Assembly (NCBI GenBank): GCA_021843755.1
Contig: JAKBWB010000030.1
Coordinates: forward strand, 1-64,000
Direction: 5' to 3'
Source of the DNA: Pseudomonadota bacterium
Lineage (GTDB): Bacteria > Pseudomonadota > Gammaproteobacteria > Steroidobacterales > Steroidobacteraceae
Length of the DNA stretch: 64,000 nucleotides
Shown: positions 1-9,257 of the stretch, one piece after another
Numbering within the stretch: position 1 is the first letter of the stretch
How the letters are laid out: every line of letters begins with the position of its first letter
Position numbers and translations under genes: made by a program
Notes under the pieces: model-generated
Seen by the model: only the letters and a program-made list of their open reading frames with translations
The model's database searches: none
Told to the model about the DNA's origin: nothing

Positions 1-51
1 GTGCGTCGAGGCGATGTCACGCCCATAGAAGGGCCGGCGTTTCCAAGGCAT
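1..51 (-). CDS. 5' end of an unidentified gene, cut by the window edge
   Basis: An ATG at 51 on the minus strand opens a frame that stays open to the window edge and begins MPWKRRPFYGRDIASTH. A Shine-Dalgarno-like GTGGAG lies 7 bases upstream. The start is 30 bp after the stop of the SDR gene, in the same direction, so it is probably the next gene of the leftward operon. Seventeen residues are too few to assign a family. Confidence 0.45.
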   Translation of the reverse strand, partial: MPWKRRPFYGRDIASTH

Positions 52-81
52 GCCTATGCTCCACTGCGCGCGCAGGGGCGC

Positions 82-822
82 TCAGATGCTCCAGCCGCCG
101 TCGATCACGTGAATCTGCCCGGTGGTGTAGGTGGCGCCGGCGAGGTGTACCACCAGAGCGGCGATCTCCTCGGGCCGGCCGATCCGCCCGATCGGCTGGC
201 GGGCGACGAAGGCCGCGCGCGTCCGCTCGTAGTCGCCCTGGGCGCGCAGCCGGCCTTCGAGCGATGGGGTCTCGACGGTCCCGGGACAGATGGCGTTGCA
301 GCGGATGCCGTGGCTGACGTAGTCGGCGGCCACGGATTTCGTCAAGCCGATCACGGCCGCCTTGGTCGTTGCATAGACGCAGCGCACCGGCACACCTTTG
401 ACGCTGCTCGCCACCGACGACATGTTGATGATGCACCCGTCACGACGCGCAAGCATGCCGGGCAGCACCGCGCGAATCGTGCGGACCATCGCCTTGACGT
501 TCAGGTCGTAGGCGAGATCGAGCTCCGCGTCCGTGCACTCCAGGACCGTTCCGTGGTGCACGCAACCGGCGCAGTTGAACAGAATGTCCACGTCCCCGGC
601 ACGGGCCACACCGGCTGCAACGCTCTTGGCATCGCGCACATCCATGCGGCAGGTCTCGATGCCCTGTCCGCTCAAAGACGCCAGATTGGCTTCGTCAATA
701 TCGGTGGCCACGACGCGTGCGCCCGCGGCCGCAAGCGCCAGCGCGCTGGCGCGCCCGATGCCCTGCGCCGCGGCGGTCACCAGCGCGGTCTTGCCTTGCA
801 CGGAAGAGTCGCCAGGATGCAT
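82..822 (-). CDS. SDR-family NAD(P)-dependent oxidoreductase
   Basis: Short-chain dehydrogenase/reductase of 246 aa, the usual length for a classical SDR. It has an N-terminal Rossmann fold, the NAG-type motif (FNCAG), the catalytic Ser (NMSS) and YxxxK (YATTK), and the C-terminal VIDGG. The cofactor motif reads TAAAQGIG, so the first glycine of TGxxxGxG is Ala. The start at MHPGD was chosen because the SDR fold begins about 10 residues later; the open frame extends upstream to 1062 but that part overlaps the preceding gene and is not SDR-like. It lies 20 bp after the Gfo/Idh/MocA gene. By context it probably oxidises a hydroxyl of the imported sugar or sugar acid. The substrate cannot be read from the sequence. 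Confidence 0.85.
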   Translation of the reverse strand: MHPGDSSVQGKTALVTAAAQGIGRASALALAAAGARVVATDIDEANLASLSGQGIETCRMDVRDAKSVAAGVARAGDVDILFNCAGCVHHGTVLECTDAELDLAYDLNVKAMVRTIRAVLPGMLARRDGCIINMSSVASSVKGVPVRCVYATTKAAVIGLTKSVAADYVSHGIRCNAICPGTVETPSLEGRLRAQGDYERTRAAFVARQPIGRIGRPEEIAALVVHLAGATYTTGQIHVIDGGWSI

Positions 823-842
823 GTCTGTTCTCGGGGAGCTCG

Positions 843-1913
843 TCAGGGTTGGGGAATGGCGGTTCCGGGGGAATCGTTCGAACGGTAACAGGCTTCGACC
901 AGCGCCATGGTACGCCAGGCATCGTCCACCGAGGTGTGCAGCACCTCGTCTTCGCCGCTCGCGAATCGCTGCAGGTTGGACATCGTGCCGATGAACGCAT
1001 CGGGAAACCACCCGCCGTGCACAGGCACGCTCCGCCAGGGGCCGCCCCGCGGAGCGATCCATAACTCGTCGGGCTCGCCGCGGGGATAATCGAGCAGCAG
1101 CCCGAGCTTCACGAGCGCGGCGGCGCGCTCGCCCTCGATACGGATCGTCGCGTCCTGAAACCGCCGGCCGAAGTCATGGTGATGATTGATCGAGAGTGTC
1201 ACGCGCCGCTCCGTGCCGTAATCGAGAATCGCGGAGGTACGAGTCTGCGTGAGTGGACTGCCCGGATAATGATAGGTCCGGGCGAGCACGCCCCGCGGCT
1301 CGCCGGCCAGGGCGCGGATCGTGTCGAGATAATGGATCGAGTGCGATACGATCTCGACGCGCGGATTGGGAATGAGATGCGGAAACTGCTCCCAGGGTGT
1401 CACCAGGCTCAGATGCACTTCCAGATCGAGCAGCGGACCGAGCAGGCCGCGGGCCAGCGCGTCGGCGGCCGCGTACATCATGGGAGCGAAGCGCAATTGA
1501 AAGTTGACCGCCGCCGTCAGCCGCCGCTGCCGGCACAGCGCGCGGATCGCGGTGGCCTGCGCCAGATCGAGTCCAAGCGGCTTTTGAACCAGGACCACCG
1601 CCCCGGGGGCAAGCGCAGCGAGAATGCCGCGATGGGCCACGGGCGGCGCCGCGACGTCGAACACGCAGCCCTCGACGGCGGCGGCTTCCTCGAGCGAGCC
1701 GTAGACGCGCCCGATTCCCCAGCGCTCGGCGGTCGCGCGGGCTTTGTCGGCGTCGACATCGAACAACCCCGACACGGCGAAGCCCGCTTTGCGGTACGCT
1801 GGCAGATGTGCGTCGTTGACGATGCCGCCGGTGCCGATGATGACGATGGGACGGGGCGCCGAGGGCAATGGATGGCATTGGCGCAACTCGGGCAACTCCC
1901 AGGCGGCGCTCAT
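843..1913 (-). CDS. Gfo/Idh/MocA-family oxidoreductase
   Basis: Cytoplasmic NAD(P)-dependent oxidoreductase of 356 aa. The N-terminal Rossmann motif is GTGGI near residue 25. The usual EKP nicotinamide-site motif reads QKP (VLVQKPLGL), and a C-terminal alpha/beta domain follows. Family members oxidise or reduce hydroxyls of sugars, inositols and sugar acids. In the apiose/apionate pathways, enzymes of this family perform dehydrogenase steps, so a role feeding the RuBisCO-like protein and kinase across the divergent promoter is plausible but inferred. The ATG at 1913 overlaps the previous stop by 4 bases (ATGA), which argues for translational coupling. The Glu-to-Gln change in EKP is worth noting, although the Lys is kept. 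Confidence 0.85.
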   Translation of the reverse strand: MSAAWELPELRQCHPLPSAPRPIVIIGTGGIVNDAHLPAYRKAGFAVSGLFDVDADKARATAERWGIGRVYGSLEEAAAVEGCVFDVAAPPVAHRGILAALAPGAVVLVQKPLGLDLAQATAIRALCRQRRLTAAVNFQLRFAPMMYAAADALARGLLGPLLDLEVHLSLVTPWEQFPHLIPNPRVEIVSHSIHYLDTIRALAGEPRGVLARTYHYPGSPLTQTRTSAILDYGTERRVTLSINHHHDFGRRFQDATIRIEGERAAALVKLGLLLDYPRGEPDELWIAPRGGPWRSVPVHGGWFPDAFIGTMSNLQRFASGEDEVLHTSVDDAWRTMALVEACYRSNDSPGTAIPQP

Positions 1914-3100
1914 CCGACGATCGCCTCGATGCTGCGCTGGGCCACGCTCAACAGCGCCCGGCTCGGCTCGTCGGTGTCGAGCGCCCGGGCAAGCAGCGCA
2001 TCGATCACGTGCGCGATTTCGGTCAGCCGCGGATGCGGCGGCAGCTCGCGCGCGTGCGCGTGCAGGGTGTCGAGCTCGTGGTAGAACGGAACCAACCGGT
2101 TCACCTCGGCGTCCGCCCAGGTCGAGCGGCGCACGCCGATCGCGCCTTCCAGGGTGGTGATCCTGTCCATGGGTGCCGTGGCCAGATGCCGCAGGAATGA
2201 CCATGCCCAGTCTTTCACGCGCGAGCCGGCGGCGAGCGCGATCACCCAGAAGACGTTGAGTGACACACTGCGCCCCTCCGGACCCCGGGGCAGCGGCGCC
2301 ACCGCAACCCGTCCCCTGACGCGACTGTCGGCCCAGGATTCCCCGAGCGCGGCGAACCCGAACCAGTTGGCCATCAGGGCCACCTTGCCCGCACAGAACA
2401 GCAATCCCGCCTTGACGCTGTCCAACTCACGTGCCTCGGGCGCGAGCGCCGCATCGTCGCGCGCCAGCCGCCGGAGAAAGTCGAGCGCCGCTTCGGCCTG
2501 GGACGAGCACAGCTGCGGACCTCCGCGCGCGTCGAACGGCTCTGCGCCGCGTGACCACACCTGGATGCAGAAGTCGTAGAAGCCATTGTGACCGTCGGGG
2601 AACAGCGCAAGCGCCGTGCCGTTGAGGCCCTGATCCGGCGCGTGCAGCCGCCGGGCGGCCGCATGGAAGTCGTCCCAGGTGGCGGGGACCGCCAGGCCGG
2701 CCGCGTGCAGCAGATCCTTGCGGTAGATGAGGCATTCAGGACCGTCGTGATAGGGCAGACCCCAGAAGCCGCCGGCGAAATCCGCAAGCCGTACCAGCGA
2801 GGGGCTCCAGGCGTGCGGGAAATCGGCGATCGGCGCTCGGGTCATATGGGGCCGCAGGTCTTCAATGACCCCAGAGGCCTGAGCCTCCGCCAGCCAGTCC
2901 GTCGACAGGAACGCCAGATCGACCGATCCGTCCACGAGGGCCCCGTGCGCAAACAGCCGCGCATGCAGGTCGTTCAGCTCCAGCAGCTCCAACTGCAGGC
3001 GATCATCCCCCCCGGCATCCCGCGTAAACTCCGCGAACTGCCGGCGCAGGGCGTTCGCGAACGGATCAAACTTGCGAACTGCTATGCGCAGCTGCCGCAT
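1910..3100 (-). CDS. Solute-binding-protein-like protein without a signal peptide
   Basis: A 396-aa protein resembling family 1 extracellular solute-binding proteins: alternating alpha/beta lobes, a mid-protein segment FWGLPYHDGPECLIYRKD typical of sugar-binding proteins, and a Trp-rich ligand-site region. The N-terminus (MRQLRIAVRKFDPF) is charged and goes straight into the first beta strand, with no hydrophobic leader or lipobox. It overlaps the end of the IclR gene by 35 bp, so there is no room for a missed leader. The operon already contains a normal exported binding protein at 6531-7511. This one should therefore be cytoplasmic and may act as a ligand sensor, a chaperone for a metabolite, or an enzyme. 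A second leaderless protein of the same type sits at 9258-10394. Confidence 0.7.
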   Translation of the reverse strand: MRQLRIAVRKFDPFANALRRQFAEFTRDAGGDDRLQLELLELNDLHARLFAHGALVDGSVDLAFLSTDWLAEAQASGVIEDLRPHMTRAPIADFPHAWSPSLVRLADFAGGFWGLPYHDGPECLIYRKDLLHAAGLAVPATWDDFHAAARRLHAPDQGLNGTALALFPDGHNGFYDFCIQVWSRGAEPFDARGGPQLCSSQAEAALDFLRRLARDDAALAPEARELDSVKAGLLFCAGKVALMANWFGFAALGESWADSRVRGRVAVAPLPRGPEGRSVSLNVFWVIALAAGSRVKDWAWSFLRHLATAPMDRITTLEGAIGVRRSTWADAEVNRLVPFYHELDTLHAHARELPPHPRLTEIAHVIDALLARALDTDEPSRALLSVAQRSIEAIVG

Positions 3101-3905
3101 CGGAGACCTCCTCTTCCGGCTTCAGGCCCGCGTGCACCGCGATGACGTCGGCGCACGCCTTGAGTGCCGGCAGCATGGTCTCCAGGGTGGGACCCGACTT
3201 CTCCTTCAGCGTGGCAATGGTGAGCACCGCCTTGATGGACGAGGCCGGCGCGCCGATCGGCACGCCGATGTCGAGCCCGCCGATGAATCGCTCGCCTTCG
3301 GCGCGCTCGTAGCCGCGCGCGCGGATCGCCGCCAGGCGCTTCAGGAACTGCGCACGCGCGGCCGGCTTCTCGCGGCGCCACTCCAGATCGTGAGTGAGGA
3401 GTTCTTCGCAATCCGCCGGCGTCATGTTGGCCAGCAATACCCGCCCGGAGGTGGTGTGCAGGGGCGAGTGCTGGGAGCCGACCTCGACCGACAGCCGGAA
3501 GGGCTTGGGGCTTTCTTCCTGGGCCAGCACGAGCACCCGCTCGCGATGCAGCACGGACAGATGGCAGGATTCACGCAGATCCTCGGCCAGACCGCGCATC
3601 AGCGGCTGGGCCGCCTTGAGCAGCACCTCGTACGGGGAGTGTGTGCGGGAAAGCTCGAAGAGCTTCAGCGTCAAGGAGTACGCGCCCGTGGTCGGCTCGC
3701 GCCTGAGGTAGCCGCGGCTCTCCAGGCAGGCAAGCATGCGGAAGATTTCCCCGGCCTGCCGGTTGAGCGCCCGCGCGATCTGCGCCTGAGAGAGCGGGAC
3801 GGCTTGATCGGAAAGGTATTCCAGTACGTCCAGACCCTTCTCCAGCGCCGGCACGGAATACTTCGTGCGGCGTTCCTCCAGGGTCAGCAGGCTATCGTGC
3901 GTCAT
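3066..3905 (-). CDS. IclR-family transcriptional regulator
   Basis: A 279-aa regulator with an N-terminal winged helix-turn-helix at about residues 18-70 (ALEKGLDVLEYL, then LSQAQIARALN) and the C-terminal IclR effector domain (TTSGRVLLA, GGLDIGVPI). It overlaps the permease stop by 4 bases and the downstream binding-protein-like gene by 35 bp, so it sits inside the operon it most likely controls. Its effector should be a small sugar acid or pathway intermediate. The palindrome GTTCGTTACCGAAT in the divergent promoter (9201-9214) resembles operators reported for IclR-type regulators and is the natural candidate site. Whether it represses or activates cannot be told from sequence. Confidence 0.9.
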   Translation of the reverse strand: MTHDSLLTLEERRTKYSVPALEKGLDVLEYLSDQAVPLSQAQIARALNRQAGEIFRMLACLESRGYLRREPTTGAYSLTLKLFELSRTHSPYEVLLKAAQPLMRGLAEDLRESCHLSVLHRERVLVLAQEESPKPFRLSVEVGSQHSPLHTTSGRVLLANMTPADCEELLTHDLEWRREKPAARAQFLKRLAAIRARGYERAEGERFIGGLDIGVPIGAPASSIKAVLTIATLKEKSGPTLETMLPALKACADVIAVHAGLKPEEEVSDAAAAHSSSQV

Positions 3906-5005
3906 ACGATCTCCTTTGCGGCTGAGCGTGCGGCGGCCTGGGATTTTGCCTCATGGGTGCCCGTCTCGTCCCCCGCCGCGCCGCTCCCGGCGGCCAGCTC
4001 GGCCACGATGCGGCGCGGGGCGCGCCGCCGGCCGCCGACGGTGTAAATCGCCGCGGCGGCAATCAGCACCGTGCCCTCGATCAAGCCCTGGTAGTTGGCG
4101 CCGAGGTTCAGGATGTTGAAGCCGTTGGTCAGAGTGTAAAGCACCAGTGCGCCCGCCACCGTATTCAGGACGCTGCCGGCGCCGCCGAACAATGATGTCC
4201 CGCCGAGGATGGCCGCCGCAATCACGGTCAGTTCCTCCCCCGAGAGGGCGGTGGGATTCATGGCGCCGAAACGGGAAGCGTACAGCACGCCGGCAAAACC
4301 CGCCGCGAGACTGCAGAGCACGAACGCGCCGAGCTTGTAGGCGCGCACGTTGATGCCGGCCAGCCGGGCCGCCTCGGGGTTGCCGCCGACGGCGTATACG
4401 CGGCGGCCCGCGGCGGTCAGGTGCAGCGTCAGCCCGACTCCCACGGTAAAGGCCACCAGGTACAGGATCGGCAGCGGAAAGGGACCGGCACGTCCGCTCT
4501 CGAAGTGGGTCATCGCGCGCAGCGCCCCGGGAGTGCTCACCATCAGCGAGCGGCCGCCGGTCACCACCAGCACCAGGCCGCGAATCGCGGTCAGTGTACC
4601 GAGCGTGACGATGAATGCGTTGATGCCGACCAGCTCCACCATGACGCCGTTCAATATGCCGGCGACGGCGGCAACGCCGAGCGAGGCGGCCATGGCAAGC
4701 CAGAATCCGCCGTGACCGATGACGATGATATCCACCGCGGCGGCGAGGGCCGCGACCGAGGCCACCGACAGATCGAAGTTGCCGGTGATCAACACCACGG
4801 TCATCGCCACGCCCATGATGGCGACCGGCGCGGTCTGGTACAGAATGTTGATCAGGTTGACCGGGCTGAGATAGCTCGGCCGACCCAGCATGGCGGTGGC
4901 CGCCGTGAGGATCGTCACGAGCAACAGCAGCGCGTAATACACGCCTGCCTCGCGCAGCCCGAATTTCCGCCGCAGCGTCCCCCCGGCGCGGCTCACTGGG
5001 CACAC
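3902..5005 (-). CDS. Ribose-type sugar ABC transporter permease (RbsC-like)
   Basis: Inner-membrane permease of 367 aa with about 8-10 hydrophobic segments and hallmarks of the RbsC/XylH family: the segment ITGNFDLSVASVAAL, NAFIVTLGTL, GGNPEAARLAGI and the EAA-like loop before AAILGGTSLFGG. It should form the membrane channel with the double ATPase encoded upstream (13-bp gene overlap) and receive ligand from the binding protein at 6531-7511. The C-terminal 40 residues are a polar, Ala-rich extension beyond the usual family end. A single permease gene is normal for this transporter class because it works as a homodimer. Confidence 0.92.
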   Translation of the reverse strand: MCPVSRAGGTLRRKFGLREAGVYYALLLLVTILTAATAMLGRPSYLSPVNLINILYQTAPVAIMGVAMTVVLITGNFDLSVASVAALAAAVDIIVIGHGGFWLAMAASLGVAAVAGILNGVMVELVGINAFIVTLGTLTAIRGLVLVVTGGRSLMVSTPGALRAMTHFESGRAGPFPLPILYLVAFTVGVGLTLHLTAAGRRVYAVGGNPEAARLAGINVRAYKLGAFVLCSLAAGFAGVLYASRFGAMNPTALSGEELTVIAAAILGGTSLFGGAGSVLNTVAGALVLYTLTNGFNILNLGANYQGLIEGTVLIAAAAIYTVGGRRRAPRRIVAELAAGSGAAGDETGTHEAKSQAAARSAAKEIV

Positions 5006-6522
5006 CTGCGCGACGGCTCGTCCCGCGCACCGGGCGCCGTTGCGGCCGCCAGTCTGATCAGCTCCGGCTCATCGGTCTTGCCCGCGGCGCGCTCGGCGAC
5101 GACCGCCCCTGCACGCATCACCAGGATTCGATCGGCTTCGGCGAGCAGCACTTTCAGCTCCGAGTCGACCAGGATGACGGCCGCGCCGGTGTCGGCGAGT
5201 GCGTGGATCTCCTCGAAGATCTCGGCCTTCGCGCCGATGTCGATGCCGGCCGTCGGCTCATCCAACAGCAACAGGCGCGTCGGCCCGCACAACCAGCGCG
5301 CCAGGCTTACCTTCTGGGCGTTGCCTCCGGAGAGCTCTCCCACCGACATTTGCAGATCGTGGGCCTTGATCGCCAGACGCCGCACGGCATCCGCGGCCGC
5401 GGCGCGCTCCTGGCGTGCCCGTGGAAACAGTCCCCACCGCGAGAAGCGCCGCAGATGCACCAGGGTCATGTTCTGCCACAGAGGCAGCGCGGGCAGCAGG
5501 GCTTGCGCGGCGCGATCCTCCGGCACGAGCGCGACGCCCGCGCGGACCGCGCCGGCCGGGGTACGCGGCACGCGCCGGCCGAGGACACGTACTTCGCCGC
5601 GCGCGTCCGGGTCCGCGCCGAAAATGGCGTGCAGCAGCTCGCTGCGGCCGGAGCCGAGAAAGCCGGCGATCCCGAGCACCTCGCCGGCGCGCACCGTAAA
5701 CGAGCAGGGCGCAAGACGGCCCGGGGAGCGTAATGCCTCGATCTGCACCACGGTGTCGGCTCGGGCGGAGCGAATCGGGCGGGCGGCCCGCTGAATCGCG
5801 CGCCCGGCGATCGCCGTGGCGAGCGCCGCTTCGTCGGTCTGCGCGGTCACGGCGCGCAGCACCACAGCGCCGTCGCGCAGCACGGTCAGCTCGTCGGTCA
5901 ACGCGAGGGCCTCGTCGAGAAAGTGGGTCACCAGCAACACGGTGCGGCCCTCGTCCGCGAGCCGGCGGATGACGGCGTGCACGATGCGCCGCTCTGCCCC
6001 GGCCAGCGATGCAGTCGGCTCGTCCATCACGATCAGGCGCGCGTCGGCCGCGAGGGCCTGGAGAATACCCACCATCTGGCGCTCGCCGATCGCAAGCGCC
6101 GAGACAGGCTGGTCGGGCTGCAGTCGATAGTCGATCGCATCCATCAACAGCCCGAGTCGCCGGCGCGGCGCGGCACCGCGGCGCAGCAGGGCGCGCTGCC
6201 CCAAAAAAACATTCTCCAGCACCGACAGTGCCGGCACCAGCGGAATCTGCTGGTGAAGCGTCGCGATCCCGGCGGTCCGGGCCTGCGCGGGTCGCTGCCA
6301 GTGCACCGGCTCGCCGTGCCAGAGAATCCTGCCGGAGGTAGCCTGCGCCGCCGCGCACAGGATGCGGATGAGCGTCGATTTGCCGGCGCCATTGGCACCG
6401 AGCAATCCATGCACGGTACCGGGCCGGACGGCGAGATCGACGCCGCGCAGGCCCACGGTCCCGCCCGGATACACCTTCGCGAGTCGCTCCAGCGCGAGCA
6501 GCGGCGGCGAGGTTTCGCGCAT
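4993..6522 (-). CDS. Ribose-type sugar ABC transporter, double ATPase (RbsA/XylG-like)
   Basis: A 509-aa protein with two fused ABC domains. The first has Walker A GANGAGKST, a degenerate signature (LAIGERQ) and Walker B LIVMDEPTASL. The second has a degenerate Walker A (GFLGSGRSE), a good signature LSGGNAQKVSLARWL and LLLLDEPTAGID. This split of intact and degenerate motifs is typical of RbsA/MglA/XylG ATPases. It energises uptake of a monosaccharide or sugar acid. The start at 6522 is chosen because a GGTGAGGG ribosome-binding site precedes it and the fold begins soon after; an ATG at 6537 would add five residues. It lies 8 bp after the binding-protein gene. Confidence 0.92.
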   Translation of the reverse strand: MRETSPPLLALERLAKVYPGGTVGLRGVDLAVRPGTVHGLLGANGAGKSTLIRILCAAAQATSGRILWHGEPVHWQRPAQARTAGIATLHQQIPLVPALSVLENVFLGQRALLRRGAAPRRRLGLLMDAIDYRLQPDQPVSALAIGERQMVGILQALAADARLIVMDEPTASLAGAERRIVHAVIRRLADEGRTVLLVTHFLDEALALTDELTVLRDGAVVLRAVTAQTDEAALATAIAGRAIQRAARPIRSARADTVVQIEALRSPGRLAPCSFTVRAGEVLGIAGFLGSGRSELLHAIFGADPDARGEVRVLGRRVPRTPAGAVRAGVALVPEDRAAQALLPALPLWQNMTLVHLRRFSRWGLFPRARQERAAAADAVRRLAIKAHDLQMSVGELSGGNAQKVSLARWLCGPTRLLLLDEPTAGIDIGAKAEIFEEIHALADTGAAVILVDSELKVLLAEADRILVMRAGAVVAERAAGKTDEPELIRLAAATAPGARDEPSRRCAQ

Positions 6523-6530
6523 TGCGACCC

Positions 6531-7511
6531 TCACCATTCGCCGCGGCACTCGCCCACGTTGGCGCGGGTGATGCCCGGAGTCCTGTAGGTAATGAACGCG
6601 GCGTGCAGAGGCTTGCGCCCCGTCACCTCGCCGTACAGTGCATCGAAGGCGAGCCGGCCGAGCTCGAGCGGCTTGTAGCACACGGTCCCGTCGATGCGGC
6701 CGGCCTCGAGCGAGAGAATCGCCAGACGCGAGCCGCCGATCCCGATCAGTTTGGCCGTGGATCCCGCCGAGCTGACTGCGCGGGCGCAGCCGACCGCCAT
6801 GTTGTCGGCCTCGTTGAAGAACAGATCGACGTTCGGGTGTGCCTCGAGGATATTCTGACAGACGATGTCGGCTTCCTGGGTGCGCCAATCGGCCGGCTGG
6901 CTGGCGACGATACGGTAGCGGACATGCGCGGCGGCGAGCCCTTGCTCGAAGCCCTGCTCACGCTGCAGCACCTCCGGGAAGCCCGGCGCACCCTGAATGA
7001 TCGCTATGCGGGCGAGTCGCCCCGAGGGCAGCAGCGTGGCCGCGAGCCGCCCGGCCTCGCGGCCCGCCGCCGTCTCGTCCTGGGTGACGAGCGCGACCAG
7101 CTTCGGATACACCTCACGCAGCGGCCGGGTGCGCGGGTCGCCCACTTCGGAGCCGACCGCAACCACCGGTATGCCGGCGCGCGCGGCGTCGTTCACCCAA
7201 CTCTGCGCGATGACGGAATCGAGTGGCATCAGCACGATGCCGTTGACGTGCTCGGCGATGAGGTCCTGCAGGTCGTTGGCCTGCCTCTGCACGCGGTTCT
7301 GAGCATCGAGCACGATCGCCTGGACACCGGCGCGCGCCGCCGCGCGGCGAAATCCGCGCGCGATGGCGGCGGCGAACGGATAGCTCAAGCCGGCGCTGGC
7401 GAGCGCCAAACGCAAGGGGGCCGCGCTGGCGGGCAGGCTCGACAGCACGGCCAGAGCGGCGGCGACGGCCGTGGCCCGCAGGCGCGACCCGGCTCGCCGC
7501 CCGAGGCTCAC
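6531..7511 (-). CDS. Periplasmic sugar-binding protein of the ABC importer
   Basis: A 326-aa type I periplasmic binding protein (RbsB/LacI fold). A Sec signal peptide covers about residues 1-30 (Arg-rich start, hydrophobic core, cleavage near ASA-APL). The mature protein has the family pattern: a first strand [28 protein letters not shown], and [14 protein letters not shown] near the hinge. It captures the ligand for the permease and double ATPase encoded immediately downstream. It overlaps the MaoC-type gene by 4 bases. Ribose-type binding proteins take monosaccharides, polyols or sugar acids; the ligand here is unknown, though context suggests a branched or unusual sugar acid. Confidence 0.9.
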   Translation of the reverse strand: MSLGRRAGSRLRATAVAAALAVLSSLPASAAPLRLALASAGLSYPFAAAIARGFRRAAARAGVQAIVLDAQNRVQRQANDLQDLIAEHVNGIVLMPLDSVIAQSWVNDAARAGIPVVAVGSEVGDPRTRPLREVYPKLVALVTQDETAAGREAGRLAATLLPSGRLARIAIIQGAPGFPEVLQREQGFEQGLAAAHVRYRIVASQPADWRTQEADIVCQNILEAHPNVDLFFNEADNMAVGCARAVSSAGSTAKLIGIGGSRLAILSLEAGRIDGTVCYKPLELGRLAFDALYGEVTGRKPLHAAFITYRTPGITRANVGECRGEW

Positions 7512-7960
7512 GCCAGCGCCTCGCGCCGCTCGACCAGATACAGGTGCTCACACGCCAGAACGGTCTGCCCGTTCTGGTTGGCGATCTGCACGGCCTCCAC
7601 CACGATTCCGTGCGTCTTGCGCTTGGGGTGATCACGGCGCTCGCTGATGCGCGCGGTCACTGTCAGCGTATCGCCGATGTACACCGGCCTGATGAATCGG
7701 ACGCGATCATAGCCGTAGGACATGGCTCTGGGATTGATGGCATCGGCTGTCATGCCGATGCCCATGGCCAGCACGAGCGTGCCGTGGGCGATTCGCTGTT
7801 TGAACGGCTGCTGCGCGCACCATTGGGCGTCCATATGATGCGGGAAGAAATCGCCGGTCTGGCCGGCGTGCGTCACGATGTCCGCTTCGGTGAGCGTGCG
7901 GCCGAACGTGCGCCGTTCGCTGCCGACCGCGTAGTCTTCGAAATACTGCTCGGCAATCAC
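7508..7960 (-). CDS. MaoC-like hot-dog dehydratase (enoyl-CoA hydratase type)
   Basis: A 150-aa single hot-dog domain protein. The region [12 protein letters not shown] (about residues 36-47) matches the MaoC hydratase catalytic Asp/His motif. [18 protein letters not shown] and the later [18 protein letters not shown] are typical of this family. It would hydrate or dehydrate a CoA thioester. The start is a GTG at 7960 that overlaps the CoA-transferase stop by 4 bases (GTGA); the open frame upstream is non-coding shadow. Pairing with a CoA-transferase suggests that an organic acid is activated and then hydrated or dehydrated. That is unexpected beside a ribose-type importer and glycosidase. 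Confidence 0.85.
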   Translation of the reverse strand: MIAEQYFEDYAVGSERRTFGRTLTEADIVTHAGQTGDFFPHHMDAQWCAQQPFKQRIAHGTLVLAMGIGMTADAINPRAMSYGYDRVRFIRPVYIGDTLTVTARISERRDHPKRKTHGIVVEAVQIANQNGQTVLACEHLYLVERREALA

Positions 7961-9165
7961 GCGCGCTCCTCCTCGGTGTCGAGCTGGAATCGGTGCGCGA
8001 TCTCGTCCGTGTCGCGGCCGAGCGTCGGGGCACCGCGGGGCGAGGTCAGCACGGCCCCGTCGATCCGGATGGGACAGCGCGTGGTGCGCAGTGTGCCGTG
8101 ATCGGCGTCGTGGATGGTCTGGGTCAGCCGCAGCGCGGCAAATCCGTTGTGCTCGAGCATTTGCGGCCAGGTGTAGACCTCGGCGCACCAGATGTCGGCG
8201 GGCTCGAGTATCGCCAGCCAGTGCTCGCTCTCCCGCGTGGCCAGATGCGCGGCCAGGATGGACTTGATGCGGGCCCGCTCGGTAAACCAGCCGGACGGAT
8301 CGGTGTAGGCGCGCAGCGCCTCGCAGCCGATGAGCTCGCCGAGGCGATCGATCGGCGCCATCGCCACGGCGAGGTAGCCGTCGGCGGTCTGATAGATGCC
8401 GTACGGCGCGCCGATATAGACACTGGCGTTGTTAACCGCATCACGCGGGGGCTGTTGGCCGTCCCCGTTCAGGAACGCGGTGAACTGCTCGAACTGCATG
8501 TCGATCGCCGACTCGAACAGACTGACCTCGACCCGCCCACCGAGGCCGGTACGTGCGCGCCGCACGAGCAGGGCGAGCACGCCCTGGCACAGATGCGCGC
8601 CGGACATCAGGTCGGCGATCGAGACGCCCATCGGCACCGGGCCCTGGGTGGCGTCCCCGGAAAGCCATGCGAGCCCGGACATGGCTTGTACGAGCAGGTC
8701 CTGTCCGGGCTTGGTACGCCAGGGACCCTCGGAGCCGTAACCGGTGATCGCGGCGTAGATGATGCGCGGGTTGAGGTCCGCAACCGTGGCGTAGTCCAGG
8801 CCGAGCCGCTCCATCACTCCCGGTCGGAAGTTGTGCACCATGACATCCGCGCGCCCGATCAGCGCCTTGGCCCGCTGCAAGTCCAGCGGATTTTTCAGGT
8901 CCGCCGCGAAGCTCTGCTTGTTGCGGTTGATGGTATGAAAGAGCGCGCTGTCCCCGCCGAACGACTGATCGGCAAGATACAGGCGGCGGGACAGATCCCC
9001 CCCCTGTGGACGCTCCACCTTGATGACCTCGGCGCCGAGATCGGCCAGCCGCAGGCAACAGGAGGGCCCGGCCAGAAACTGGCTGAAATCCAGCACCAGC
9101 ATCCCCTCCAACGGCCGCTCAGCGGTGGTCGTGGGCGCGCCGCGGTCCGCGTGCGCTGTCTTCAA
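7957..9165 (-). CDS. CaiB/BaiF (class III) CoA-transferase
   Basis: A 402-aa class III CoA-transferase. Family features include [16 protein letters not shown] at the N-terminus, [43 protein letters not shown] and Asp185 in SIADLMSG, the position of the catalytic aspartate that forms the acyl anhydride. It moves CoA between carboxylic acids without ATP. The start is probably the TTG at 9165: a GAGGAG ribosome-binding site sits 5 bases upstream and the protein then begins just before the conserved fold. Another TTG at 9258 would add 31 residues unlike the family. First gene of the leftward operon, divergent from the gene at 9258. Confidence 0.88.
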   Translation of the reverse strand: MKTAHADRGAPTTTAERPLEGMLVLDFSQFLAGPSCCLRLADLGAEVIKVERPQGGDLSRRLYLADQSFGGDSALFHTINRNKQSFAADLKNPLDLQRAKALIGRADVMVHNFRPGVMERLGLDYATVADLNPRIIYAAITGYGSEGPWRTKPGQDLLVQAMSGLAWLSGDATQGPVPMGVSIADLMSGAHLCQGVLALLVRRARTGLGGRVEVSLFESAIDMQFEQFTAFLNGDGQQPPRDAVNNASVYIGAPYGIYQTADGYLAVAMAPIDRLGELIGCEALRAYTDPSGWFTERARIKSILAAHLATRESEHWLAILEPADIWCAEVYTWPQMLEHNGFAALRLTQTIHDADHGTLRTTRCPIRIDGAVLTSPRGAPTLGRDTDEIAHRFQLDTEEERA

Positions 9166-9200
9166 CCGGTCTCCTCGCGTAGTTTGCAGATAAATGCTAT

Positions 9201-9214
9201 GTTCGTTACCGAAT
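9201..9214. promoter_or_regulatory. Palindrome in the divergent promoter, candidate IclR operator
   Basis: The sequence GTTCGTTACCGAAT is a near-perfect inverted repeat (GTTCG, 4-base spacer, CGAAT). It sits in the middle of the 92-bp gap (9166-9257) between the divergent CoA-transferase and binding-protein-like genes. Operators of IclR-family regulators such as PcaU and PobR have GTTCG/CGAAC half-sites. The IclR gene at 3066-3905 is in the leftward operon, so it is the likely ligand. The function is inferred. Confidence 0.5.
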
Positions 9215-9257
9215 GAAGTCAACTGGACCTGCGGTGTCCGGGTGAGGGGGATGGGCA

